A DNA stretch of 64,000 nucleotides from Melioribacteraceae bacterium 4301-Me (GCA_041538185.1 JBGORM010000001.1:186001-250000), one strand, 5' to 3'. Counted from the first letter of the stretch, positions 8,531 to 18,175 are shown. Translations and numbers: made by a program. Notes: generated by a model not told the origin, from the sequence alone.

Positions 8531-9793
8531 ATGGAAATAATTTCACAAATACCAAAAGACTTAGCCAACTTTTTGTTGGTTGTAATTTTCTCACTCTTGA
8601 TTGGTCTTGAGCAGAGAAAACTTCACATCGAACTTGAGTTTGAATCACTGTTTGGTACTGATCGCACAATTACTTTGATAGGTATTTTTGGATTTATTCT
8701 TTACATACTTAATCCCGTAAATCTAACTTTATTTTTTGCGGGTGGATTTGTACTTGCAGCATTGTTAGGCATTTATTATTTCAATAAGATTAAAGTTAAA
8801 AATCAATGGGGATTAACCTCTGTGGTTATTGCGCTGATAACATATTGTCTCACTCCTCTAATCTATTTACAGCCGCCCTGGATGGTAATGTTAATCTTTG
8901 TAACAATTTTAATTGTAGTTGAAATCAAAGAAAGTTTATTCCAGTTTTCTAAAAAATTTGACCGAAATGAATTTACCACGCTTGCAAAGTTTATAATTAT
9001 TGCCGGAATAGTTTTACCATTACTGCCGCACGATCCAATATCAAAATGGATAAACATTTCTGCTTATCAAATCTGGTTATCAATCGTAGCTGTTTCAAGT
9101 ATTTCTTATTTCAGCTATTTGTTAAAAAAGTTTGTTTTCCCAAATTCCGGAATAATTTTATCCGCAGTTTTGGGTGGATTGTATAGTAGCACTGCTACTA
9201 CAATTATTCTGGCAAAAAAAAGTAAAAAAGAAAATGATTTTGTTTCCATAACATCCGGAATTGTTGCTGCAACCGGAATGATGTACATCAGAATATTAAT
9301 ACTTGCATGGATCTTTAATATTAATGTGGCGATGAAGTTATTACCTTATTTTGTTGTATTTGTAATTATAAGCGCAATTATAATTGGTTTGCTGGAAATA
9401 AAAAGAAAAACAATTAATAATGAGCCATTAAAAGTAAACAACACTCAAAATCCATTGGAGTTTAAAACTGCTTTAGTATTTGGATTACTTTTTGGATTCT
9501 TTGCCGTGTTAACGAATGTGGTTGTGACTAATTACGGAAATATGGGAGTTAATATTCTTTCTTTTATTGTTGGGGTAACAGATATTGATCCATACATATT
9601 AAATCTTTTTCAACACACTGATAGCAGCTTGCATATAAATACAATTGTTAATGCTACAATTATTGCATCTGCCAGTAACAATCTTATAAAAATGATTTAT
9701 GCTTTGATTTTGGGTGAAACTAAAATTAAGAGAAACCTTATTCTCGGCTTCTCTGTTTTGATTGTTGCAAGTATTCTATCTGTTGTTATTTGA
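8531..9793 (+). CDS. MgtC/SapB N-terminal and DUF4010-type integral membrane protein
   Basis: The 420-residue protein has about 11-12 predicted membrane segments. The N-terminal third resembles MgtC (LLIGLEQRKLH at about 21-31, then FGTDRTITLIGIFGF), and the C-terminal two thirds match the DUF4010 pattern (LGGLYSSTATTIILAKKSK). The function of this fusion is not established; MgtC itself is linked to Mg homeostasis and regulation of ATP synthase. It follows the acyl-CoA dehydrogenase by 35 bases without a clear ribosome binding site. Confidence 0.82.
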   Translation: MEIISQIPKDLANFLLVVIFSLLIGLEQRKLHIELEFESLFGTDRTITLIGIFGFILYILNPVNLTLFFAGGFVLAALLGIYYFNKIKVKNQWGLTSVVIALITYCLTPLIYLQPPWMVMLIFVTILIVVEIKESLFQFSKKFDRNEFTTLAKFIIIAGIVLPLLPHDPISKWINISAYQIWLSIVAVSSISYFSYLLKKFVFPNSGIILSAVLGGLYSSTATTIILAKKSKKENDFVSITSGIVAATGMMYIRILILAWIFNINVAMKLLPYFVVFVIISAIIIGLLEIKRKTINNEPLKVNNTQNPLEFKTALVFGLLFGFFAVLTNVVVTNYGNMGVNILSFIVGVTDIDPYILNLFQHTDSSLHINTIVNATIIASASNNLIKMIYALILGETKIKRNLILGFSVLIVASILSVVI

Positions 9794-9868
9794 TGTCAAT
9801 TAAAAAAGATAACATTATTGATAAAAAGATTATTTTACTTCAATTCATTATCAATAACAAAAAATGAT

Positions 9869-10000
9869 TGTCATTGCGAGGAGGAAGTCCGAAGCAATCT
9901 CAAAGAATGAACGGCAAAGCAGATTGATTCACTTCATTTCATTTCGCCTGCAATGACATTCAATTGGTCATTACGAGGAGCAAGAGCGACGAAGCGATCA
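9869..10000. repeat. Intergenic palindromic repeat, CATTGCGAG family
   Basis: This stretch contains GTCATTGCGAGGAGGAAGTC, then GAAGCAATCTC, then GCAATGACATTCAATTGG and a second half unit GTCATTACGAGGAGC with GACGAAGCGATC. The arms TCATTGCGAG and complements of GCAATGA allow a long imperfect hairpin. A similar block lies at 12941-13091 and an eroded one at 7034-7085. Nothing coding is seen here. Confidence 0.7.
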
Positions 10001-10040
10001 AAAAAATAAGCATTAGCAAAATTAATTTGGTAAACATAAA

Positions 10041-10421
10041 ATGGATTTAGAAAAGTATTTATCAAAATTTGATTACGAAGCCCGAAAGAAAATGAAAATC
10101 CAAATTCCTGAATTATTGGAATTATTAAAGAATGACGAAGTTCAATTTATTGATGTTCGTTTCAAAGAAGAATTTGAGCTTTGGCATTTTTCATTTTCTA
10201 TAAATATCCCACTTAATGAAATGCCGGATAGATTAGACGAAATAAATAAAAATAAATTAGTTGTAACTGCTTGTCCGTATTACGATAGAGCAATTATGGG
10301 TAGAATATTCCTGATGCAAAATGGATTTAATGCAAGATATTTAGTTGAAGGTCTTTTAGGATTAGCGGATTATTTACGAGGCGATAATGCAAAACATTTT
10401 TATACATCATTAAATAAATAA
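10041..10421 (+). CDS. Rhodanese-like domain protein
   Basis: The 126-residue single-domain protein has the rhodanese features: EVQFIDVRFKEEFELWHF at about residues 33-50 and the active-site loop TACPYYDRA at about 74-82, with Cys76 as the sulfur-carrying nucleophile. It could transfer sulfane sulfur to an acceptor or act in detoxification. It precedes a patatin-like gene by only 9 bases and is likely co-transcribed. The loop CPYYDRA differs from the classic CRxGxR, so activity is plausible but not certain. Confidence 0.85.
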   Translation: MDLEKYLSKFDYEARKKMKIQIPELLELLKNDEVQFIDVRFKEEFELWHFSFSINIPLNEMPDRLDEINKNKLVVTACPYYDRAIMGRIFLMQNGFNARYLVEGLLGLADYLRGDNAKHFYTSLNK

Positions 10422-10430
10422 GAGTAAACA

Positions 10431-11345
10431 ATGTCAAAATTTGGATTAGCCCTTGGAGGAGGCGGCGCAAGAGGTTTAGCTCACATTGGTGTGCTAAAAG
10501 TACTTGATGAAGAAAACATTAAGATTCACTCAATTACCGGTTGCAGTATGGGCGCACTTGTTGGTGGATTGTATGCTTACTACGGCAATGCAAAGGAAGT
10601 TGAAGAGTTTATTTACAAAGCAATGAAACATCCTAAATTTATTGAGCTCGGAACTGATAAACTAAAAGAGAATAATAAGCCCGATAAAAGTTATTTCGAG
10701 AGGTTTTTTGATTACGTTGAGACAAGAATTCAAGCTTTAAGAGCGTTAAATCGTCTTTCTTATTTTAATGAAGAATTAACTAACGAAATTTATCAGATGA
10801 TTCCTGATGTTCCAATTGAAAATCTTAAGATAAAATATTCGGCTATCGCTACGGATTTACTTTCTGGTGAAGAAGTTAATTTTACAAGAGGAAGTTTAAG
10901 ACAGGTAATAAAAGCAAGTTCAGCAATACCGGGAATTTTTCCACCGGTTAGATTGGATAATTATTTTTTAATTGACGGTAGCGCATCGGAAAGTGTGCCT
11001 GCCGGTAGAGTGCGAGAAATTGGTGCCGATAGAGTTTTAGGCGTTGATGTTACAAGATGCATTAAAACTATTGAACAACCGCAAAATGTTTTTGAGATAC
11101 TTTATCGTGCTGAGGATATTACTTCTTTTCATCTTTCTGTTTTAAGATTAAGAGAAGCCGATTTGGTTATTCGTCCACAAGTTAGACATTTAACCTGGGC
11201 TGATTTTGGTATGGCAAGCGAAATAATTGCTGCAGGTGAGAAAGCTGCTAGAGAGAATATCACTGAAATTAAAAAACTGGTAAATCGAAATTCTTTTCTG
11301 TTAGGACTAAAGCATTACATCAAAAAATTAAAAGGAAATGCTTAA
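10431..11345 (+). CDS. Patatin-like phospholipase (NTE/RssA type)
   Basis: The 304-residue protein has the oxyanion-hole loop GGGGARGLAHIGVL (about residues 8-21), the nucleophile elbow GCSMG (about 38-42) and the catalytic Asp in LIDGSASESVPAG (about 182-194). Together these give the Ser-Asp dyad of patatin hydrolases, which cleave acyl esters of phospholipids or lysophospholipids. No signal peptide is seen, so it acts in the cytoplasm or at the inner face of the membrane. The genes that follow handle glycerol phosphate and glycerophosphodiesters, the products expected of phospholipid deacylation. Confidence 0.9.
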   Translation: MSKFGLALGGGGARGLAHIGVLKVLDEENIKIHSITGCSMGALVGGLYAYYGNAKEVEEFIYKAMKHPKFIELGTDKLKENNKPDKSYFERFFDYVETRIQALRALNRLSYFNEELTNEIYQMIPDVPIENLKIKYSAIATDLLSGEEVNFTRGSLRQVIKASSAIPGIFPPVRLDNYFLIDGSASESVPAGRVREIGADRVLGVDVTRCIKTIEQPQNVFEILYRAEDITSFHLSVLRLREADLVIRPQVRHLTWADFGMASEIIAAGEKAARENITEIKKLVNRNSFLLGLKHYIKKLKGNA

Positions 11346-11362
11346 ACAAAAGCTGCTAACCA

Positions 11363-12931
11363 ATGAATAGAGAGTTACTTCTTAATAATTTAAAATCTAA
11401 TCCAAATAAAATTTGGGATGTAGTTATAATTGGCGGCGGAGCAACTGGTTTAGGTGCTGCTGTTGATGCAGCTTCAAGAGGATTTGAGACTTTACTTGTT
11501 GAGCAATCTGACTTTGCAAAAGCTACTTCAAGCAGAAGTACAAAACTTGTTCACGGCGGAGTAAGATATTTAGCTCAAGGCGATTTGTCTTTGGTATTCG
11601 AGGCACTTCACGAGCGCGGATTACTTCTACAAAACGCTCCTCACCTGGTAAGGAATCAACAATTTATTATTCCAGTTTATGAATGGTGGGAAGGTCCCTT
11701 TTACAACATCGGGATGAAAGTTTATGATTTGATGGCTGGCAAATTGGGACTTGGTCCTTCGCAAAAAATTTCTAAAGAGGAAACATTGGCTGCAATTCCA
11801 AATCTTGACCAAAATGGATTGCTCGGTGGAGTAATTTATTACGATGGACAATTTGATGATTCGCGGCTTGCAATTAATCTTGCTCAAACAGCAGTTGATA
11901 ACGGTGCAACGGTACTTAACTATATCAAAGCTGTTGGATTTACGAAAGATGAAAATGGATTATTAAACGGAATTAAACTACTTGATATAGAAACCAATGA
12001 AATATTTTTTGTAAAAGGTAAATCATTTATTAATGCTGCCGGTATTTTTGTCGGTGATATAAAAAAACTGGATGAAGAAGAATCTGCAAACTCGGTAATT
12101 CTTAGCCGCGGAGTTCATATTGTTCTTGATAAATCTTTTCTTCAGGGCGATTCTGCAATTATGATTCCTCATACTTCTGACGGCAGAGTTTTATTTGCAG
12201 TGCCTTGGCATAACAAAGTAATTATTGGCACAACCGATACTGAAGTAAAAGAACCCTCACTTGAACCAAGAGCATCTGAAGAAGAGATAAATTTTCTGTT
12301 AAATACTTCTGCGAAATATTTATGCAAAGATCCTAAACGCGAAGATGTGTTAAGTGTTTTTGCCGGTTTACGACCTTTGGCTATTTCAAACGGTAATATT
12401 ATTCCAACAAAAGATATTTCAAGGAAACATCAAATAACCGTTTCACTTTCTGGCTTGATAACAATTACTGGCGGCAAATGGACTATCTATAGAAAGATGG
12501 CTGAAGATATTATTGATAAAGCAATTTTAGTAGGTGGACTTGAAGAGAAAGAATGTGTAACTAAAAATCTTCCTATCCATGGCTATTTAAAAAACACAAA
12601 TTTCGGTGAGCCGTTATATTGTTATGGGACTGATAAAATACAAATTGAAGAAACTTTGCTTGCAGCGAATCCGCAATTGAAAGAAAAACTTCATCCGTCA
12701 TTTCCGTATCTGAAAGCAGAAGTTGTCTGGGCAGTAAAAAACGAAATGGCAAGAACAATTGAAGATTTTTTAGCTCGCAGAGTTCGAGCATTATTTTTGG
12801 ATGCAAGAACAAGCATAGAGATTGCACCGGAAGTTGCAAAACTAATGGCTCAAGAATTACAAAAAGATTCTGATTGGGTTGAAAATCAAATTGAAAAATA
12901 TACACAGCTTGCACAAGGTTATTTACTATGA
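11363..12931 (+). CDS. glpD: FAD-dependent glycerol-3-phosphate dehydrogenase
   Basis: The 522-residue enzyme oxidises glycerol-3-phosphate to dihydroxyacetone phosphate and feeds electrons to quinone at the membrane. The N-terminal FAD site is VVIIGGGATGLGAAVDAASR (about 21-40), followed by the family signature KATSSRSTKLVHGGVRYL (about 53-70). The C-terminal region (about 400-522) is the DAO-C helical domain. Length matches the usual 500-560. It lies 17 bases after the patatin gene and upstream of a glycerophosphodiesterase, so the three form a phospholipid-catabolism group. Confidence 0.93.
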   Translation: MNRELLLNNLKSNPNKIWDVVIIGGGATGLGAAVDAASRGFETLLVEQSDFAKATSSRSTKLVHGGVRYLAQGDLSLVFEALHERGLLLQNAPHLVRNQQFIIPVYEWWEGPFYNIGMKVYDLMAGKLGLGPSQKISKEETLAAIPNLDQNGLLGGVIYYDGQFDDSRLAINLAQTAVDNGATVLNYIKAVGFTKDENGLLNGIKLLDIETNEIFFVKGKSFINAAGIFVGDIKKLDEEESANSVILSRGVHIVLDKSFLQGDSAIMIPHTSDGRVLFAVPWHNKVIIGTTDTEVKEPSLEPRASEEEINFLLNTSAKYLCKDPKREDVLSVFAGLRPLAISNGNIIPTKDISRKHQITVSLSGLITITGGKWTIYRKMAEDIIDKAILVGGLEEKECVTKNLPIHGYLKNTNFGEPLYCYGTDKIQIEETLLAANPQLKEKLHPSFPYLKAEVVWAVKNEMARTIEDFLARRVRALFLDARTSIEIAPEVAKLMAQELQKDSDWVENQIEKYTQLAQGYLL

Positions 12932-12940
12932 AAGTTAATG

Positions 12941-13091
12941 TGTCATTGCGATAAGCGATGACAGCTAATTAGTCATTGCGAGAGACGATAGTCTCGAAGC
13001 AATCTAAAGAATAGCAGATAGATTGCCGCGTCTCTATGTATTAGGAATCGCAATGAATGAAAGCGAAGCGGGTAGCGACGAAGCAATCTAT
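12941..13091. repeat. Intergenic palindromic repeat, CATTGCGAG family
   Basis: The gap between glpD and the diesterase gene is almost entirely this repeat. It contains TGTCATTGCGATAAGCGATG, GTCATTGCGAGAGACGATAG, GAAGCAATCTAAAG, GATTGCCGCG, ATCGCAATGA and GACGAAGCAATCT. These arms alternate orientation and would fold into long hairpins. It is the longest member of the family in the window. Confidence 0.72.
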
Positions 13092-13117
13092 AAAAATATT
13101 TTATAATTTTACTGTAA

Positions 13118-13924
13118 ATGCAAGTAAGAACAAAAAATGAAATGCAATTAAACACAAATAAAAATACAATTATAGTAGCGCATCGTGGAGCTTCTTATGC
13201 GGCACCAGAAAATACAATTCCATCTTTTGAATTGGCTTTTAAGGAAGATGCCGATTTTATTGAAGGTGATTTTTGGCTAACAAAAGATAACGAGATTGTT
13301 TGCCTTCATGATCCCGATACTAAAAGAGTTGCAAACCAAAAAGTAAAAGTTCAATCAGCAACTCTATCCGAGCTCAAAAAGATTGATGTTGGAATATGGA
13401 AAGGTGATCAATTTAAAGGAACAACAATTCCAACTCTCCAGGAAGTGTTAAATATTATTCCAAAAGGCAAAGGTATTTATATCGAAATAAAAGATGATCG
13501 AAAAATATTTGTTGAGAAACTCAGAGAAATAATTAACCAATCTGATATTCAAAAAGAGAAAATCAGGATAATAGCTTTTAATCCAAATACGGTTCGGCTG
13601 GCAAAAGATATTCTGCCTGAAATCAAAACTTATTGGTTATTTGGATGGTATTTTTCAAAAAAGAAATGCTTAAAATCATTGGCGCAAAGAAGATTGATGC
13701 AAACGCTTATAAAACTTAACTGTGATGGAATAGATGTAAATGCTGCCCCTTATATTGATGAAAAGCTTGTTAAATCTCTGCGGGAAAATGATCTGGATTT
13801 TTGCGCTTACGATGTTGATAAAGTTGAAGATGCTGTAAGATTAATTAATTTTGGTATTGATTCAATAACAACAAATTCACCTTGGAAGATGAGAGAAGAA
13901 ATTAGGAAACATTACAATGATTGA
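13118..13924 (+). CDS. Glycerophosphodiester phosphodiesterase
   Basis: The 268-residue enzyme splits glycerophosphodiesters into an alcohol and glycerol-3-phosphate. It has the catalytic HRGAS (about 23-27), ENTIPSF with the metal-binding Glu (about 31-37), and DNEIVCLHDPDTKR with the second catalytic His (about 57-70). There is no signal peptide, so it is cytoplasmic. An in-frame ATG at codon 9 is an alternative start. Its product is the substrate of GlpD encoded just upstream, and the patatin before that could supply the deacylated lipids. Confidence 0.92.
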   Translation: MQVRTKNEMQLNTNKNTIIVAHRGASYAAPENTIPSFELAFKEDADFIEGDFWLTKDNEIVCLHDPDTKRVANQKVKVQSATLSELKKIDVGIWKGDQFKGTTIPTLQEVLNIIPKGKGIYIEIKDDRKIFVEKLREIINQSDIQKEKIRIIAFNPNTVRLAKDILPEIKTYWLFGWYFSKKKCLKSLAQRRLMQTLIKLNCDGIDVNAAPYIDEKLVKSLRENDLDFCAYDVDKVEDAVRLINFGIDSITTNSPWKMREEIRKHYND

Positions 13925-14030
13925 AAGTGAACTGAATAATCTTAGAACCAAAATGTATTTCTGGGTGAATAATAAAGATAATCATGGAAAAACTAATGAG
14001 AGAATCGATGAAAACAAAACTAATTTATAA
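13917..14030 (+). CDS. Possible small protein overlapping the diesterase stop codon
   Basis: A 37-codon reading frame starts with ATG 8 bases before the end of the phosphodiesterase gene and reads MIESELNNLRTKMYFWVNNK onwards, ending at TAA 14030. Overlapping starts of this type are typical of translational coupling, but the peptide matches nothing I know. It could be chance; the rest of the gap to 14175 shows no other gene. Confidence 0.25.
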   Translation: MIESELNNLRTKMYFWVNNKDNHGKTNERIDENKTNL

Positions 14031-14175
14031 AAAAAGATTCTGTGAATTTTTATAAGCTTTTAAGAGCTTATTCGTTTTAGTTACTGTCTTATTTTGAAGT
14101 ATTTGTTTTAAACTATCCTTAGTAGCCCTCAATTTTATATATTTGATTTAAGAAAAACCATAATTCTATTTAACT

Positions 14176-15057
14176 ATGAAAAATATATTCATTGCCATTT
14201 CAGTACTAGGTATTTTTATTTTTCTTACCTCGTGTGGACAAAATCGTAATATCAAAGAAATAGATTTAGCGAATGATAAATCAAACTTTGATTCTGTCAA
14301 CAATCAATATCAATCTAAAATTTATGTTGCTGTCTCTACAATGATTTCGCCGGTTGAAACTTTCAATCTTTATAAAGACTTGATTGATTACATTTCTTCT
14401 AAACTTGGAGTGCCAATCGAGTTCAAGCAAAGAAAAACCTATGGCGAAGTGAATGAGTTATTGAAAGAGAAAAAACTTGATTTTGCTTTTATCTGTACAG
14501 GTGCTTATGTTCAGGAGAAAGATGAGCTGCCGGTTGAATTGTTAGTTGTTCCTGTAATTGACGGAAAAGCATTTTATAATGCTTATGTGATTGTTAATAA
14601 AAACAGCAGCATAAAAACTTTTAATGATTTGAAAGGGAAATCTTTTGCTTTTACCGATCCTTTATCAAATACTGGATATTTGTTTGTAGTTAATCTGCTG
14701 AAAGAAAAAAGAACCAATCCGGAAAAATTTTTCAGTAAAACAATTTTCACATACGCACACGATTATTCAATACAGGCGGTTGCCCGCAATTTGGTAGACG
14801 GCGCAACAGTTGACGGACTTGTTTTTAATTTTATAGAACACACTCAACCCGAAAAATTAAAAACAGTTAGAATCATTATGAAATCAAAAGATTTCCCAAT
14901 TCCTCCATTTGTTGTTCAAAAAGGGATGAATCCGAAGCTTAAGAAGAAGTTAAAATCCATTATGATCAATCTTCACAATGAACCCAAAGGCAGAGAACTT
15001 CTAAAAAAAATAATGATTGACAAGTTTATTGAAGGGAATGATGAGCTTTACAAATAA
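14176..15057 (+). CDS. PhnD-like periplasmic substrate-binding lipoprotein
   Basis: The 293-residue protein has a lipoprotein signal with lipobox LTSC (Cys at about residue 20). A type II periplasmic binding fold of the phosphate/phosphite/phosphonate-binding PhnD type follows. Features are VAVSTMISPVETFNLYKDL (about 52-70), FAFICTGAYV (about 103-112) and the DLKGKSFAFTDPLSNTGY block (about 151-168). No ABC permease or ATPase is adjacent. Instead the gene overlaps a histidine kinase gene, so it most likely serves as a sensing subunit. In TtrS and ThsS sensors a PhnD-like domain is fused to the kinase; here it is a separate lipoprotein. Confidence 0.85.
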   Translation: MKNIFIAISVLGIFIFLTSCGQNRNIKEIDLANDKSNFDSVNNQYQSKIYVAVSTMISPVETFNLYKDLIDYISSKLGVPIEFKQRKTYGEVNELLKEKKLDFAFICTGAYVQEKDELPVELLVVPVIDGKAFYNAYVIVNKNSSIKTFNDLKGKSFAFTDPLSNTGYLFVVNLLKEKRTNPEKFFSKTIFTYAHDYSIQAVARNLVDGATVDGLVFNFIEHTQPEKLKTVRIIMKSKDFPIPPFVVQKGMNPKLKKKLKSIMINLHNEPKGRELLKKIMIDKFIEGNDELYK

Positions 15058-16567
15058 AAGTTTTCGCCAGATAAAATTTAAGATGCCTCTATTCTGGAAA
15101 TTTTCACTTGCAATTGTAACTATTGTCCTTGTCTTCGGTTCAATCAATTCAATTCTTATTTATAATAATGTTCAATCAGCTCTTCAGACTGAAACTGAAA
15201 AGCGCGCTTTGTTTATTGCAAAAAGCATTTCCAATCAAATAACTTCTGCATTATTGTTTGAAGATTATGTTGCTCTTCAAAATACAATCAATAGTATAAA
15301 AAATATTGATTCAGCAATTGCATATATTTTTGTTCTTGATGTCAACGACAATCTCGTGGTTCATACTTTTGAAGATGTTTTTCCGCGTAGTCTTATTTTA
15401 GCGAACTCTTTAAGTGACAATCAGCAATACAATTCACAGCTGATAAAATTCAAAGGTAAAGGTGGTGAGCTAATTCTTGATATTGCAGTGCCGGTATTAA
15501 GCGGCAAAGTGGGAAAGGTTAGAGTTGGAATCATTGAAAGCTTTATTCAAAGTGATGTTCAAAAAACTGTTAATGTTTTTTGGATTATGGTGGCAGTGTT
15601 TTTAGGTGTTGGTATCATCGGTGCTTTTGTGTTTGCAAATTTTATAACTAAGCCAATAAAGACTATTCAGAATGTTGCGGATAATATTGAATTGGATCAG
15701 ATAGGCAAAAAAGAAGTTCCTCAAATTAAAATTCGTGAAAAATTATTTGACAGAATTAAAATGCTTTTTAGAGCAGAAGACGAAATAGATATTCTTGCTG
15801 ATAAATTTAATCAAATGATAATTCGTTTAGATAAAGCTTATCGCGACTTACAAAATGCACAAACAACTATTATTCAATCAGAAAAACTTGCAACTGTCGG
15901 AACTCTTACTGCTGGACTTGCTCACGAGATAAATAATCCAGTAGCTGGCTTGCAAAATTGTATAAGAAGAATTAAAAATGATCCCGCAAACATTGAACAG
16001 AATAAAAAGTATCTGGTTATGATGGAAAGTGCAGTTGAAAAAATTGAAAAAGTTGTTGGCAGTCTGCTAAACTTTTCAAGAAGGCAAAGCGGTGACTTTA
16101 TGAGTTTGTCTATTGATGAAATTGTTGAAAATTCTTTACTGCTTGTTAGCCATCGTATTGAAAAATTAAGAATATCTATTACAAGAAACTTCCCATCTCA
16201 TTTGCCGAAAATTAAAGGGAATAAAAATCAGCTTGAGCAAGTAATGTTGAATTTGTTTATAAATTGTATTGATTCATTAGAAGAAAAAATAAGTGCGAAT
16301 ACTGAAACTGAAAGGAAAATAATTTTATCTGCTTTACAGGAAAATAATTTTGTAAAAGTTGTTATTGAAGATACTGGGATAGGGATTCCAAGAGACTTAA
16401 TTGATAAAATTTATGATCCCTTTTTTACAACAAAGTCTCCGGGCAAGGGAACGGGCTTAGGACTTTCGATTGTGTATAATATTATTGAAGCGCACAATGG
16501 AAAAATTTATTTTGAAAGTGAAGAAGGAAAAGGTACGATTGTAACTTTACATTTACCGATTTACTGA
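15038..16567 (+). CDS. Sensor histidine kinase coupled to the PhnD-like lipoprotein
   Basis: With the ATG at 15038 the kinase has 509 residues; a TTG at 15017 and ATG at 15041 are alternatives, all inside the lipoprotein gene. It has a first membrane segment (about 18-44), an extracytoplasmic domain (about 45-178), a second membrane segment (about 180-202) and a HAMP-like linker. The phosphoacceptor box LTAGLAHEINNPVAG has His at about 296. The ATPase domain shows NLFINCIDSLEE, DTGIGIP and GKGTGLGLSIV. The GLAHEINNP box is typical of NtrB/PhoR-like kinases that work with sigma-54 regulators. The regulator gene follows after 250 bases. Confidence 0.9.
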   Translation: MMSFTNKSFRQIKFKMPLFWKFSLAIVTIVLVFGSINSILIYNNVQSALQTETEKRALFIAKSISNQITSALLFEDYVALQNTINSIKNIDSAIAYIFVLDVNDNLVVHTFEDVFPRSLILANSLSDNQQYNSQLIKFKGKGGELILDIAVPVLSGKVGKVRVGIIESFIQSDVQKTVNVFWIMVAVFLGVGIIGAFVFANFITKPIKTIQNVADNIELDQIGKKEVPQIKIREKLFDRIKMLFRAEDEIDILADKFNQMIIRLDKAYRDLQNAQTTIIQSEKLATVGTLTAGLAHEINNPVAGLQNCIRRIKNDPANIEQNKKYLVMMESAVEKIEKVVGSLLNFSRRQSGDFMSLSIDEIVENSLLLVSHRIEKLRISITRNFPSHLPKIKGNKNQLEQVMLNLFINCIDSLEEKISANTETERKIILSALQENNFVKVVIEDTGIGIPRDLIDKIYDPFFTTKSPGKGTGLGLSIVYNIIEAHNGKIYFESEEGKGTIVTLHLPIY

Positions 16568-16628
16568 TTTTTGTTGAATTAATTATATATCCTCTACAAG
16601 GATTTTATAACTTTGATTACAGATATTT

Positions 16629-16694
16629 TACAATAATTTAACCTCTACGAGGTTTTGGTATAGAAAAAAATCCCGTAGAGACTTAATTATTGTA
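16629..16694. repeat. Small inverted-repeat element, CTCTACGAGG family
   Basis: The ends TACAATAATTTAACCTCTAC and, on the other strand, TACAATAATTAAGTCTCTAC form terminal inverted repeats around a short AT-rich loop. Further CTCTACAAGG and CTCGTAGAGG pieces flank it at about 16590-16735. Half copies are seen at 39003-39030 and 47459-47475. This looks like a miniature element or REP-type hairpin between the kinase and regulator genes. The remaining gap sequence holds a degenerate CTCTGTGTAAC repeat arm near 16757. Confidence 0.65.
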
Positions 16695-16817
16695 GAAAAA
16701 GAAATGAGATGAAAAGCAACATCCTCGTAGAGGATGAATAAATAAATATTACATATCTCTCTGTGTAACAAAAATAATTACAAAGAAAAGCAAAGTAAGC
16801 TGCAAAGAGAAAGAAAT

Positions 16818-18173
16818 ATGAAAAAATTAAACATCTGTATTGTTGAAGACGAAGAAATTTTGCGAGTGTCACTAAAGGATGATTTACTCGATGCAGGATA
16901 CTCTGTAAAGGATTTTGAAAATCCATTTAAAGCTCTTGAATATTTCCAAAAGAAAAGTTGTGATATAATCATTTCCGATATTCGTCTGCCTGAGATGAAT
17001 GGAATTGAACTGCTTTCAAAAAGCAAATCAATCAATCCCAATGTTTTTGTAGTAATGATGACGGCCTTTGGCTCAGTTGAAACCGCAGTTGAAGCAATGA
17101 AAAAGGGCGCTTACGATTATATCACAAAGCCATTTGATAAAGATGAACTGCTTCTTATCATTGATAAAATAAAAGAAATAAAATCTCTTCAATCGAAGAA
17201 TTTAGATTATCAAAATTACTTTCAGGACCAATTCAACTTTGATGCATTTGTTGGAAACAGTCAGTATGTAAATGAACTGAAAGAAACATTAAAGATAATA
17301 TCACAAACCAATTCAACAGTTTTAATTACAGGAGAAACTGGAACGGGCAAAGAGTTAATTGCGAATCTTATTCATTACAATTCCCCGAGAAAAGATAAAC
17401 CGCTTGTCAAAGTTAGTTGTGGAATTTTATCAAGAGAAGTTATTGAAAGTGAATTATTTGGTCATGAAAAAGGTGCATTTACCGGTGCAGATAAACTTCG
17501 CATTGGCAGATTTGAAAAAGCTGATCAGGGAACAATTTATCTTGATGATATTGATGATGTTCCACTAGAAACCCAAATTAAATTATTGCGTGTACTTCAG
17601 GAACAGGAAATTGAAAGAGTGGGAAGCAGTGAACCAATTAAAATTGATGTGCGAGTGATTGCTTCAACCAAAGCCGATTTGAATAAGCTGATTAAAGAAG
17701 GGAAATTTCGAGAAGATTTATATTACAGATTAAATGTTCTCCCAATAAATTTAAAGCCGCTTAGAGAACGTAAAGATGATATAATTCCCTTGTTCAATTA
17801 TTTTCTAAATCAGTTTGCTTATCAAAAACAATTTCAGATAGAGGAAAATGTTTTTGAGGTTTTGCAAAATTATGATTGGCCTGGAAATGTTCGTGAATTA
17901 AAAAATATTACTGAACGACTTTCGATTCTATGTTATGATTGTAGAATTACAACCAGTCGTCTTCCAGGGGAATTATTTTCCAATAAAAAAAATTTAGAAG
18001 CTATTATTTCTGATCAGAATAAGTCGTTGAATGAAATTCTGGAAGAAGTTGAAAAATCATTAATTCAAAAAGCACTAATAAAGACTGGTAATAATAAAGC
18101 AAAAGCAGCAGAGCTGCTTGGTCTGCCGCCTTCTACATTGAAAAGTAAAATTGAGAAGTATGGAATTAATTAA
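16818..18173 (+). CDS. NtrC-family sigma-54-dependent response regulator
   Basis: The 451-residue regulator has three domains. The receiver domain (about 1-120) has acidic pair EDEE and phosphoacceptor Asp in IIISDIRLPEMNG. The AAA+ domain (about 138-365) has Walker A GETGTGKE, the sigma-54 contact motif GAFTGAD, and the DDIDDVPLE segment in place of the usual Walker B. A Fis-type helix-turn-helix lies at the C terminus (about 408-451, NNKAKAAELLGLPPSTLKSK). It should activate sigma-54 RNA polymerase after phosphorylation by the adjacent kinase. A well-formed -24/-12 promoter lies 190 bases after its stop. Confidence 0.94.
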   Translation: MKKLNICIVEDEEILRVSLKDDLLDAGYSVKDFENPFKALEYFQKKSCDIIISDIRLPEMNGIELLSKSKSINPNVFVVMMTAFGSVETAVEAMKKGAYDYITKPFDKDELLLIIDKIKEIKSLQSKNLDYQNYFQDQFNFDAFVGNSQYVNELKETLKIISQTNSTVLITGETGTGKELIANLIHYNSPRKDKPLVKVSCGILSREVIESELFGHEKGAFTGADKLRIGRFEKADQGTIYLDDIDDVPLETQIKLLRVLQEQEIERVGSSEPIKIDVRVIASTKADLNKLIKEGKFREDLYYRLNVLPINLKPLRERKDDIIPLFNYFLNQFAYQKQFQIEENVFEVLQNYDWPGNVRELKNITERLSILCYDCRITTSRLPGELFSNKKNLEAIISDQNKSLNEILEEVEKSLIQKALIKTGNNKAKAAELLGLPPSTLKSKIEKYGIN

Positions 18174-18175
18174 TC

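Noticed and set aside
14176..15057. PhnD-like protein as part of a phosphonate ABC transporter
   Set aside because: No permease or ATPase gene is adjacent; the gene overlaps a histidine kinase gene instead.
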